Shown one piece after another: positions 53,250 to 63,935 of a DNA stretch of 64,000 nt; the first letter of the stretch is position 1; every line of letters begins with the position of its first letter. This DNA is from Perca fluviatilis (Eukaryota > Chordata > Actinopteri > Perciformes > Percidae), in contig NC_053112.1 in assembly GCF_010015445.1 (NCBI RefSeq), positions 7,017,903 to 7,081,902 on the forward strand. The letters run 5' to 3'. The position numbers and the translations under genes are program-made. The notes below the pieces were generated by a model. It did not search any database and was not told the origin of the DNA. It saw nothing but the letters and a program-made list of their open reading frames with translations.

Positions 53250-55200
53250 TGTGCCCGTTTAAGTCGTAGATCGTGTCTCTGCTTCCCCCTTATCCCGAAT
53301 CACGTGACGATGTGTTTACATGTTGGAGTTTTGCTTCAGTCGTTCTCTTCCTCCCTATACGATTAAAGAACGCACATTTTTTTTTGCCATGGTTAAAAAA
53401 AGGCTTCACCGTGGCTCCTGCTCCTCAGCGCCCGCCCAGATTAGGGTCAGGCATCGGAGCCGAGGACAGGAGAGTGAGCAAATCCAAAACACTTCAAAAA
53501 TTTGTCATTAGCGCCGCGCTACATTCTTTCATTACCGAGTTTATCGGAGCAACCAGCCATAAGGCGCAGGTTCATGCACCCTTGAGCACAAAGACTTGAC
53601 TTGTTCTACATTTACGGAGTCATTTAACTTCTTTAATTATTCTTTAAATTACAATTGCAAATAAAGGCCGCTGGCCCCGGCGTGTGGTTATGCATGGCCT
53701 GCAAAAAAAAAGAGCAACATTTTTAATGATTACTTTTCACATCGTACCAAACTTAATCTCCCACGGACAAGGAAACGAATGAAAAAAAAAAAAAGAGGGG
53801 AAGATTTTCTCTCTGCCTTTCTACGCTAATGGAGGGAGCATCGGTCGCCAAGCACCGTCGCTGTTCTGGACCAGATGTTGCAGAACTCACCAACAATTGG
53901 GCTGGAAATAGAAAAGGAGCAGGGGCTGGGGAGGTTGGAATAAATTAATTGCTAATTTCTCAGTCTTTGATGGAATTAGGCTCACTTCTTTCCCCCCTAT
54001 GTGCTGTGTGAATGTCCATGCGTTAAACGTTTTTTTCTTCTCTCGCCACCCCACCCCCCCCCACCTCCCCCCACACCCACCCTTCTCCGCTCTTTGCTTT
54101 CCCCGACGGTTAAGGGCCACCCAGAGGAGAGTGAGTGATGCAAAACCGAGAAGTAATCCCTCTGTTTATCTCGGCTTCGAGGCTCGGCCCCAACCTCTGC
54201 CTCTATTATCCCGAGGATTTAAGGCAAACTTTCATTTATTGGCCCCCGGCCTCCGTTTCTCTATCCCGGCTCCTGAGCTCAGGATACCCCCTCCCCGAGC
54301 CTCTGTCCCCGTGTGAGCCCATTTGCATAGAGCAACAATGCATGTTGCCGGGGCAGTGGCCAGTCAGCGGTGGGGACAGGCCTTTGCTCTGGAGCGCCGT
54401 TTGCTCAGGCAGCACATGGCGTTTAGAAGAATGTGGCCTTCAGGGGGGAAGGAGCAGCACCTGCGCGGCGTGGCGGCCAGGCCTCGCCACGCCGCCGAAA
54501 AACAGCAGATGTAGCGCAATCTGGACACTGACTGCTTCTCCACCACCCCTTCCTTGTCACACAAATGAGCAAACAGGGCAGGGAAACAACGGAGTACACA
54601 CGGCAATGCACTGGTAAGAGCCAATGAGGTTTAACCATGTATCCAGCTGATTTAAATAGCTCACGCTACTGTGTTGTGTCAACAGTTAACTTCATTTAAT
54701 ATTGAATGTAAGTTCCTTACAGAGCCAGCGTCGCTGCGTACGGAGCTTAACGCCACCCAAGACGATTGTGATTGGTTTAAAGAAATGCAAACAACCCAGA
54801 GTTTTTTTGTTTTTTTTCTTCTCCTATCCCAGAATGCATCTGTGTGGTGTAGCCAGACCTTTACTCCACAGCGCTGTGGAGATAAGAGCCGGCAATACGA
54901 GACTAAACAAGCCAATAACAATCCCATTAAAATTAAAGTTATGTTATGTTTATATGATATAGTAAAGAACTATTACAAACTTAAAAGTAGTATAAATATT
55001 ATACTAAAACAAATAAATAGAGGCCGATGTTTGACAGTCATTTAAAATGAGACTGAAACACAAAAACACCGGTATGATCTTTCAAAAGGAACATTAGGGC
55101 TCATTGTTTTCTCCATTTTTTCCAATATGAAATGAGATATGATTTTTTCTAAGAATGAATGAATTTTGAATGTTGAATGCTGTTTTAAGAAGACGTCAGT
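53250..55200. other. Repeat-poor interval 2, candidate regulatory sequence
   Basis: No MITE, LINE or tandem repeat recognised apart from short homopolymers. 53,640-54,640 is GC-richer and complex (GGCGTGTGGTTATGCATGGC, AGCCCATTTGCATAGAGCAA with an octamer-like ATTTGCAT). The 160- and 124-codon frames here lack recognisable domains. Confidence 0.3.
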
Positions 55201-55373
55201 CAGTCTTATTGGTTAGGTAGGCTTACCGTCCACACCAAGAACGATAACTATAACAATAACTATAAATCTATAGTTTTAAAAGTCGTTCTAACTCCACAAC
55301 TATAACGACAACGACAGTGGAGAATGGTATCGTTGGGATCACTTTCAGAGCCATTTGATGAACTCTAGAAATG

Positions 55374-55535
55374 CTGACAGCCAATCAGAATCCATCTGAG
55401 TGTACAGCATGGCACGCGGCAGAGAGACACTGACAGCCAATCAGAATCCATCTGAGTTTACAGCATGGCGCGGCGGAGAGAGACACTGACAGCCAATCAG
55501 AATCCATCTGAGTTTAAAGCATGACAGGAGAGACT
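55374..55535. repeat. 56-bp tandem repeat, three copies
   Basis: CTGACAGCCAATCAGAATCC at 55374, 55430 and 55486. The preceding AACGATAACTATAACAATAA region is a dispersed repeat, so this is another in-element tandem expansion. Confidence 0.9.
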
Positions 55536-55589
55536 GTGTTGCACACAGGTGGTTATGGCGTGACTCGGTGGGACCATGATCCTTCAGCT

Positions 55590-55618
55590 CTGTGTATTAT
55601 ATATATTTAAATATATAT

Positions 55619-55653
<35 letters not shown>

Positions 55654-55657
55654 AATC
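55590..55657. repeat. (AT)n microsatellite
   Basis: Interrupted (TA)n with two TTTAAA/ATAAAT breaks. Confidence 0.9.
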
Positions 55658-55964
55658 TTGTGTTTTGGATATGATTATCGTACCGTCTGTGTTTTTGTTC
55701 CGGTGCTCTGCACAGATCTGACACGGGACGGTCTAAAACTCTTAACGTGAAAAAGCTTAACCTTGTTTAATGTACCTAAACAACGATCAGCGATCGCCAA
55801 ATTTCTCTCTCATATTGCTCTTCATAACCACTGAAAACTGTCAAAAAATCAAACCCAAAGTCCAAATATTATGGGCGTTATCTGACATTAAGCATTTCTG
55901 CTTCACTGAGGCCTATGTACTTAAAAACGCTTAATGTAAAGAAAACTGCAGGTCTGCCGCAACT

Positions 55965-56195
55965 CTCAGTTAGTTTAAATCAAGGCTGAAGACCTATCTT
56001 TTTGATGTTACCTTTCTTTGAATAATTGTTCATTTCTTATACTCCACTGTAACTTTTATTCTCGTATTTTATCTGTTTTTAATTCTTTTCATCGTTTTAA
56101 CTGCCCTTTAATGTTCTATGTAAAGCACTTTGAATTGCCCTGTTGCTGAAATGTGCTCTACAAATAAAGCTGCCTTGCCTTGCCTTGCCTTTACA
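55965..56195 (+). mobile_element. Non-LTR retrotransposon 3' end
   Basis: CAAGGCTGAAGACCTATCTT (last codons of an ORF2-like region), TAAAGCACTTTGAATTGCCC, TGTGCTCTACAAATAAAGC and a (TTGCC)n tail. 5'-truncated. Confidence 0.75.
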
Positions 56196-57240
56196 TACCT
56201 GTTAGCATGCTAACATTTGTGGTTCAGCACTAAACACAAATGAAAATACATCTTCACTACTACGTTTAAAAACTTTTGCTATGTTTACGCCTCGTGTCCA
56301 CACTACTAAAACAGAGAAATTTGGAAACTCCTGTTTGCCCCTGTTTTCACTGGTCAACTCCAGGTTTGCTCTGTAGTCTGGACGGACACAAAGGGAGACC
56401 TTTGAAAACGAGGACGCACGTCCATCAGTCAGTCTTATCGGTTAGGTAGCTTACAGACCTTTCAGTAACAGTTCCACCTCGTTGTCGCTCCAAGATAATA
56501 AATCCCTGCCCTCACTTTACACCATTGTTCTACTTTCTCCAAAGAATTTTCTGTATTTTCAACTTCAGAGTAACAGACAATCTGCTTCCTGTTTACACCG
56601 GCACGTACATGCCCAGTGTGTGTGGGAATGGTCATGTGATACGTGTTGTCGACGTGTTAATATGGACGGAGATTAGTTCTGACACTGGAGCTAAAACTCA
56701 TGTATGGACGGAGATCATTTCTGTCTCAAAATGCTGCTTAAAAAAACCTAGTAGTGTAGCTGTAGCCACAGCCACAACATGCAATCTACATTTTTTAGCT
56801 CCTTTCACCACATTTCGTCAACTGTGTGATTGCGACAAAGCATTTCCCCCTGGCGACATTAAAGTCTAGTATAAAGTCTAAAAGTCTAATAAGTGAAAAT
56901 CGCAATACAATCAACAAATCAGCACCCATGAATCGGGAAATAACCAAATCGGGACAAAAGCATATCGTCCCAGCCCTGTTGACCATATGTTGAGTATATG
57001 AGTCCGTTGACTCAGGATGAGTGTTGACAGAGCAGCTTGGGGGGGTGGGGGGAATGACACAATGTAAAGTGGCGGCCCGCAGGGAGCTGAAAGCCCCTTC
57101 AGGTAAATAAGACCACCCACCCCCACATCCACAACAACAGCAGGCCTTATCTCTGGAGGCTCGCCACAGACGCCTCCTCTCTCCTCCCTCTGCAGCTTCA
57201 GATGGGAGATAAAACCGGGAGAGGTGGGATAAATAAAGAG
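56196..57240. other. Non-coding interval
   Basis: No gene. 56,280-56,430 has GTCCACACTACTAAAACAGAG and TGAAAACGAGGACGCACG, which look like a dispersed MITE, but no ends were found. Confidence 0.35.
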
Positions 57241-57312
57241 CAGTGGTGGAATGTAATTAAGTACATTTACTCCAGTACTGTACTTAAGTACAAATGTTGA
57301 GGTACTTGTACT

Positions 57313-58148
57313 CAGTGCTTAATTTGTAAAGTGGTAGGTCCCGGAGCGCAGAGGGGGGGGTGGATCGGGCGACTCAAAACGAGGGTTGGAGGTAACGGGA
57401 ACAAAAACAAAAGTGACACTGCCTACGTAGCTTCTCTGACTAAAAAAAACCTAACTAACGCTGTGTGTATATCAGGGCAATGTTTATTTTAATTTCAGAA
57501 CATGCACTGCATCGGTACGAAATGTCATGTCTCCACATTCTTGATCGGCGGAAACGGTTTTTGCTTGTTTGGGATCCGACTGGCCAGCGTATTTGAACAA
57601 GTTAAGCCAACTTTGTTGTCTTTTTGACATTTTTCCCCTGGGTGAAACGAGGCTATAACAGCAATCTCAACCAGGCAGCACAAGAGCTTGTGTCACTTGA
57701 AGTGCCTCCACTCCCTCCGTCCGGTCTTACCCTGAAAATTCACCTCAAAACGCATCGAAAACAAGATTTTTGTGGAACTTCATTATTGCATTACATGTCA
57801 TTTAGCTGACACTTTTACCCAAAGCGACTCACAATTGCTATATATGTCAGAGGTCGCACACCTCTGGAGTAACTAGGGGTTAAGTGCCTTGCTCAGGGAC
57901 ACATTGGTTGATGTATCGCAGTGGGAATTAAACCCAGTTCTCCCGCACCAAAGGCATGTGTCATATCCACTGCGCCATCACTACCCTCAACTTCAGTGGG
58001 GAATAAAGACTAACAAGACAGATAACAACATTGAACACTACACAAACAGTAATTTATTTTTTTCATTTAGGCCATTTTTCATAGTGACACAAGAGGTGCC
58101 GGATCCAATAAAAACGGTTCCGGATCCAACGGCTCAAATTAAGCCCTG
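57313..58148. mobile_element. hAT-type non-autonomous element
   Basis: Inverted ends CAGTGCTTAATTT and AAATTAAGCCCTG; flanking CTTGTACT (57305-57312) and TTTGTACT (58149-58156) form an 8-bp target duplication with one difference. 836 bp, no transposase. Contains the repeat at 57,780. Confidence 0.88.
57780..57985 (+). mobile_element. SINE-like repeat inside the hAT element
   Basis: TTACATGTCATTTAGCTGAC, CCAAAGCGACTCACAATTGC, GTGCCTTGCTCAGGGACACA and CATGTGTCATATCCACTGCG: a very common fish repeat. Its GCCTTGCTCAGGGACAC part resembles the TCTTGCTCAATGACAC of the tRNA-array L block. Confidence 0.7.
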
Positions 58149-58275
58149 TTTGTACTTTACTTGAGTCTTTTCATGCCACTTTCTACTTATGCTTTCCAAC
58201 ATTTCAGAGGGAAATATTGTATTTTTTACTCCACTTCATATCACTGCTCTGAAAGCAAGAAGCATGAAACAGCTT

Positions 58276-59560
58276 TAATGGTTAGTCTAATGGTTACTGT
58301 AATGGTTGGTGTAATAGTTAGTGTAATGGTTATTCTAATGGTTGGAGTAATGGTTACTGTAATGGTTAGTGTAATGGTTAGTCTAATGGTTAGTGTAATG
58401 GTTACTGTAATGGTTAGTGTAATGGTTAGTGTAATGTTACTGTAGTGGTTATTCTAATGGTTGGTGTAATGGTTAGTGTAATTGTTAGTGTAATGGTTAG
58501 TCTAATGGTTAGTGTAATGGTTGGTGTAATGGTTAGTCTAATGGTTGGTGTAATGGTTACTGTAATGGTTAGTCTAATGGTTAGTGTAATGGTTACTGTA
58601 GTGGTTATTCTAATGGTTGGTGTAATGGTTAGTGTAATTGTTACTCTAATGGTTGGTGTAATGGTTAGTGTAATTGTTGGTGTAATGGTTAGTCTAATGG
58701 TTAGTGTAATGGTTAGTGTAATTGTTACTCTAATGGTTGGTGTAATGGTTAGTGTAATTGTTACTCTAATGGTTGGTGTAATGGTTACTGTAATTGTTAC
58801 TCTAATGGTTGGTGTAATGGTTAGTGTAATTGTTACTCTAATGGTTGGTGTAATGGTTAGTGTAATTGTTACTCTAATGGTTGGTGTAATGGTTAGTGTA
58901 ATTGTTACTCTAATGGTTGGTGTAATGGTTAGTGTAATTGTTACTCTAATGGTTGGTGTAATGGTTACTGTAATTGTTACTCTAATGGTTGGTGTAATGG
59001 TTAGTGTAATTGTTACTCTAATGGTTGGTGTAATGGTTAGTGTAATTGTTACTCTAATGGTTGGGGTAATGGTTAGTGTAATTGTTGGTGTAATGGTTAG
59101 TCTAATGGTTAGTGTAATGGTTAGTGTAATTGTTACTCTAATGGTTGGTGTAATGGTTAGTGTAATTGTTACTCTAATGGTTGGTGTAATGGTTAGTGTA
59201 ATTGTTACTCTAATGGTTGGGGTAATGGTTAGTGTAATTGTTGGTGTAATGGTTAGTCTAATGGTTAGTGTAATGGTTAGTGTAATTGTTACTCTAATGG
59301 TTGGTGTAATGGGTAGTGTAATTGTTACTCTAATGGTTGGTGTAATGGTTAGTGTAATTGTTACTCTAATGGTTGGTGTAATGGTTAGTGTAATTGTTAC
59401 TCTAATGGTTGGTGTAATGGTTAGTGTAATTGTTACTCTAATGGTTGGTGTAATGGTTAGTGTAATTGTTACTCTAATGGTTGGTGTAATGGGTAGTGTA
59501 ATTGTTACTCTAATGGTTGGTGTAATGGGTAGTGTAATGGTTACTGTTACTGTTATGTTT
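58276..59560. repeat. 12-bp minisatellite with 36-bp higher-order unit
   Basis: About 1.28 kb of GTAATGGTTAGT-type units. From about 58,630 the array settles into a 36-bp triplet (CTAATGGTTGGT, GTAATGGTTAGT, GTAATTGTTACT). A 383-codon Val/Met-rich frame is a by-product of the 3n period. Confidence 0.97.
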
Positions 59561-59817
59561 TATATAGTCTTCTCACTTACAGTTTGGTCGACATAAATGC
59601 CTAAAAAAAGTCGGAAAAATGGAAATGGAATTGGAAAAAAACTTGGAAAAAGGGGCCTAAAAACATAGGAAAAAGTGTTGGCATAAGTGGCTAAAATGTC
59701 AGAAAAAGCAGCAAAAACTAGGCAAGCGAAAATTTATTGTGAACCTAAATTGATATGCGGGCCAGATCAAAATTTGCGAGGGGCTGGATTTGGCCCTCCG
59801 GCGTTGAGTTTGACACG
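59561..59817. other. Interruption of the 12-bp minisatellite by a dispersed repeat end
   Basis: The array stops, then resumes at 59,815 (GTGTAATGGTTAG). The right side of the interruption reads GGCCCTCCGGCGTTGAGTTTGACACG, the form of the GTGTCAAACTC...GGCC hAT-type end. The left end is unclear. Confidence 0.5.
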
Positions 59818-59892
59818 TGGTGTAATGGTTAGTATAATGATTTGTCTAATGGTCAGGGTAATGGGTAGTGTAATGGGTAGTGTGTTGGGTTA
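59815..59892. repeat. 12-bp minisatellite, resumed segment
   Basis: Six diverged GTAATGGTTAGT-type units after the interruption. Confidence 0.85.
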
Positions 59893-60600
59893 GAGTTTGT
59901 GGTTAAGGGTTGTAATTCTATGGCACTGGCCTATTGATCTGAGGGAAAAAGGTAGATGGAGGTATGAGGGTGTCTAATGGGCTTCTATTGAGCAGTGGGC
60001 AGATGGGTTGGTAGTGGAGGGGCAACTCTGTTTCTCCGAACCTGCGGGATAGGGGTACGAACCCCAGGCAAGGCACATCCACCGGACCAAAGGACAACAA
60101 AAAAAGAACGGGTCTCGGGGCTACATTAAGGTCTGCGGTCCGGGTGTCAATTTTGGGAGAGGATGGAAGGGGCGCCAAAGTGTTTGTGAAGGTTAACCAG
60201 AATGGGACTATGGATAGAAAGGAGAAAGGTATAAGTATAGAAAAGAAAGAGAGGGACAATGACAACATAAATAAGTAAAATTAGACAACAAAGTAACTGG
60301 AGGATGAAATAAGTGCTAGAATCATGCATAATAATATAATTTAAGAACAGAAGTGTCAAGTTACATACATGCAAACATCCAAAAGGGATAAACCCTATAA
60401 GTGCCGGCTTGGAAGGGCCAGTAAAAAAATCATGCAAACACACCTAGCTGGCAGTAGAATAAATACAATGTTATATAATTAACAGCAAGTTATAATAAGT
60501 GCTCGGTGGTAAAATACACTAAGGAAACATGCAAACGGGAAGGAAACCTCTGCTTTTTCAGCTGGGAAAATATTCCCCCACTCGTCCTCCAGTGGTTCTT
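59893..60600. other. Non-coding interval
   Basis: No gene. GGGATAGGGGTACGAACCCC is palindrome-like but not a tRNA. No element assigned. Confidence 0.35.
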
Positions 60601-60935
60601 TCCCTCAGTCAGCACCCTGAGCAGCTGAGAGCTGGTTGTGTTTGCGGAGGAAGGCGGCGGCGGCGGCGGCCTGCTGATAGCACACAGAGAGATATTGTCC
60701 TAATATCTGTTGACAGTCAGCTCTTCTCTGCATAATTGTCTCCGCCTCCCCCATTAGCAGCGGCTCTGTTTGGCTCCCCAGGGCATGTGTTAGAACAAAT
60801 TTGAGGAGTGTCATATTGCACGCATTTCAACAGGGCCAACAGGGTTAGACTCACATTAGCGTAATGAATCAATCTGCTCGCCTAATGGCTGAACTAACTC
60901 CATTAGGACACGCTCGGCGTCTGGGGAGAAGCATT

Positions 60936-61470
60936 CCTGCAGGGAGGAGAATATTTCAGCTCAGCTATACGGATCAGGAAAAAGAATTCATAACTAAAAG
61001 AAATATTCAAAAGAAATTAAAAGACAGGGAGATGTGACATTTAAAGGCTGCTGAACAATGTGCATTTTGTCATCTGCGTCACTCAGGTGAAGAGTTACAG
61101 GCACGATGGAAGGAAATTGACTTGTGATTTCACAATAAAAGTCTGAAAAAAAGAAGTCAAACGAGCAATTAGTTGCATTTTTACGTTGAATTCATATCAG
61201 TTTCTTCCTTCCTGCAGGGAGGACATATTTCAGCATATCGCACGGGTCGGAAAAATAATTGAAAACTAAAAGAAATATTCAAATAAAATAAGAAAAGCAC
61301 GGGATGTTACATTTAAAGGTTTCTGAACATGTGTGTTCCGTGTGTTTCATCATCGGCATCACTCAGGTGAAGAATTACAGACACGTTGAAAGGAAATTGA
61401 CTTGTGATTTCACAATAAAAGTCTAAAAAAATCTATAAAAAAAAGTAATAATCAACTTCTTGCGTTTTTG
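60936..61470. repeat. Tandem duplication, two ~275-bp copies, in otherwise unique DNA
   Basis: CCTGCAGGGAGGA at 60936 and 61211. Both are followed by AACTAAAAGAAATATTCAAA, GACATTTAAAGG/TACATTTAAAGG, CATCACTCAGGTGAAGA-like and GGAAATTGACTTGTGATTTC then ACAATAAAAGTCT. Moderately diverged. Confidence 0.88.
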
Positions 61471-61722
61471 AATTATGTTAATAAAAGGCCTTTATTCTAG
61501 AAAACAGTGTATTTAAGGGATTCTAAATCTGATGATTTGACTTGCAAACTCACTCCATCATTGGAGACTTGTAACCGGATGGTTGGATTTATTAATTTTG
61601 AAGAATTTCAGACGAGTAGAGTGCAGCGTTGTGAGATTTTTTCAAATAGGAAATGTGTGTAATCACAGAGTAAGATGCATCCTTTTCTGTCTGACTTCAA
61701 ACTAAATCAATCAAAACAAGTC

Positions 61723-61723
<1 letters not shown>

Positions 61724-61783
<60 letters not shown>
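61724..61783. repeat. (CA)n microsatellite
   Basis: About 30 CA units. Confidence 0.97.
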
Positions 61784-61785
<2 letters not shown>

Positions 61786-61839
61786 TGCGTCTCACTATTT
61801 TGGGTTTTTGGGTACCACCACGCTACATATCCATCCTTA

Positions 61840-62075
61840 CTAACCCTTACCCTAACCTTAACCATCACAACTAAATGCCTAACCTTAACCCTTAGCCTCA
61901 CCCTAACCATAACCTAATTCTAATTCTAACCCTAAACCTAAAACCAAGTCTTAACCCTCAAACAGCCCTTTAATGTTGTGGGGTCCAGCATTTTGGCCCC
62001 ACAAAGCTGTCCGGACCCCACAAGTATACTGGACTCCCAGTTTTTGGACCCCATGAATGTAGTTAAACGAGAACA
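61840..62075. repeat. Degenerate telomere-like repeat with GGGGTCC element
   Basis: CCTAACC/CCTTAACC words (61,850-61,960) followed by GTGGGGTCCAGCATTTTGGC and CCCCACAAGTATACTGGACT, a common fish repeat that typically sits between (CA)n tracts, as here. Confidence 0.7.
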
Positions 62076-62078
62076 CAG

Positions 62079-62080
62079 AG

Positions 62081-62136
<56 letters not shown>

Positions 62137-62163
62137 ACACATACATACACACACCCAGGAAAA

Positions 62164-62239
<76 letters not shown>

Positions 62240-62372
62240 CACACATGCACACACACAAACACACTGACACACACTGACACACACACATACATACATACAC
62301 ACATAAACACACTGACACACACATACACACACACACTGACACCCACACACACAGTGACACACACATACACAC
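62079..62372. repeat. (CA)n microsatellite, compound
   Basis: Long CA tract with CATACA, CATGCA, AACA and CTGACACA interruptions; two main blocks are separated by CCCAGGAAAACAAA. Confidence 0.97.
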
Positions 62373-62659
62373 ACTCATGGTGAATGAAAGCAAAGAAAAA
62401 CAGTGAAAATGTGAAAAGTAAGCAGCGATATCTTCTGATGAGTGACAGCAACTTAAACACTGAATCCTTTTCCTGTTTAAAGTTTATCAGATGCATCTTA
62501 ACTGACTAGGCATGGGGATCAAGACAAAAGGAAATAACAACCACTACTTAAGTAAAGTGACGGGCGCTTTAGCACGTGAATGGAGGCAGATTATTGGGAG
62601 GGATTGACCCGGTGCTAATTAACTGAGATGAGCATCTGAATGGAGCCGCTGGGAACCGG

Positions 62660-62800
62660 CTGCTGGAATGTAACTAAGTACATTTACTCCAGTACTGTAT
62701 TTAAGTCCAAATGTTGAGGTACTTGTACTTTACTTGAGTCTTTGTCTTTTTATGCCACTTTCTACTTCTACTCCGCTACATCTCAGAGAGAAATACTGTA
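62660..62800 (+). mobile_element. Family E repeat, intact left part
   Basis: GGAATGTAACTAAGTACATT, CTCCAGTACTGTATTTAAGT, GGTACTTGTACTTTACTTGA and CTTTCTACTTCTACTCCGCT. It runs directly into the 49-bp array. Confidence 0.85.
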
Positions 62801-63670
62801 CTAGTTACTAGTTACTTTAGTTACTCCACTACATTCATCTGTTACAGCTTTAGTTACTAGTTACTTTAGTTACTCCACTACATTATCTGTTACAGCTTTA
62901 GTTACTAGTTACTTTAGTTACTCCACTACATTCATCTGTTACAGCTTTAGTTACTAGTTACTTTAGTTACACTTTAGTTACTTTAGTTCCTTACATTCAT
63001 CTTTACAGCTTTTACTAATTACGTTACTAGTTACATTCCATTTCCTTCGTTACTAGTTACTTTCAGTTACTCCATTACATTCCTTTAGTTACTTAGTTAC
63101 TCCATTAATCTATTTACTGTTTAGTTACTCATTTATCTCTTTTTAATGATTACTCCACTACATTATCTATTTCAGCTTTAGATTACTTTAGTTACTCCAC
63201 TACATTCATCTGTTACAGCTTTAGTTACTAGTTACTTTAGTTACTCCGCTACATTCATCTGTTACAGCTTTAGTTACTAGTTACTTTAGTTACTCCGCTA
63301 CATTCGTCTGTTACAGCTTTAGTTACTAGTTACTTTAGTTACTAGTTACTTTAGTTACTCCGCTACATTCGTCTGTTACAGCTTTAGTTACTAGTTACTT
63401 TAGTTACTCCGCTACATTCATCTGTTCCAGCTTTAGTTACTAGTTACTTTAGTTACTCCTCTACATTCGTCTGTTCCAGCTTTAGTTACTAGTTACTTTA
63501 GTTACTCCGCTACATTCGTCTGTTCCAGCTTTAGTTACTAGTTACTTTAGTTACTCCGCTACATTCGTCTGTTACAGCTTTAGTTACTAGTTACTTTAGT
63601 TACTCCGCTACATTCGTCTGTTCCAGCTTTAGTTACTAGTTACTTTAGTTACTCCACTACATTCATCTGT
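62801..63670. repeat. 49-bp minisatellite grown from family E
   Basis: Unit CAGCTTTAGTTACTAGTTAC plus TTTAGTTACTCCGCTACATTCGTCTGTTA, 49 bp: CAGCTT at 63265, 63314, then (after a 16-bp internal duplication) 63379, 63428 and onward. About 14 copies, degenerate at 62,950-63,180. Confidence 0.93.
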
Positions 63671-63935
63671 TAAGAGCTCCACGATATGAGGGAAATATGC
63701 GATAACGTTGCTGAATAGCGATATTACGTGCGATTAAATGAACAGATATTACCGTTCTCAGTTCTGCTGCTTTCAGTATTCTGCTAAAATACAACAAACC
63801 GCTTATTGAATTTAAAAGAAATGAATGGAAATCACTTCCAAAATTCTTTTATCAAACAAATTGGACATTGAATTGAACATAAAAGGAATTGTGATAACAT
63901 GATAGGAAAAAACATATATTGTTCTGCCCTACTTT
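63671..63935. mobile_element. Dispersed repeat D (hAT-like), copy 2
   Basis: CTCCACGATATGAGGGAAAT, ATATTACGTGCGATTAAATG, TTCTGCTGCTTTCAGTATTC and GTGATAACATGATAGG; homologous to 33,085-33,330. Confidence 0.65.

Larger units (their letters stand above)
57243..58275. mobile_element. Family E repeat split by an hAT element
   Basis: Left part GTAATTAAGTACATTTACTC...GAGGTACTTGTACT; right part TTTACTTGAGTCTTTTCATG, CACTTTCTACTTATGC. The intact order is seen at 62,665-62,770 (GAGGTACTTGTACTTTACTT). Confidence 0.85.

Noticed and set aside
54135..54617. 160-codon frame in the repeat-poor interval
   Set aside because: Low-complexity Pro/Ser/Leu composition from C-rich DNA, overlapping frames on both strands, no domain or splice context.
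58445..59596. 383-codon open frame rich in Val, Met and Ser
   Set aside because: It is translated 12-bp minisatellite; the period is 3n and the unit has no stop, so openness is automatic.
60040..60075. Possible tRNA T-arm (GGGTACGAACCCC)
   Set aside because: No anticodon or acceptor arms can be placed around it.
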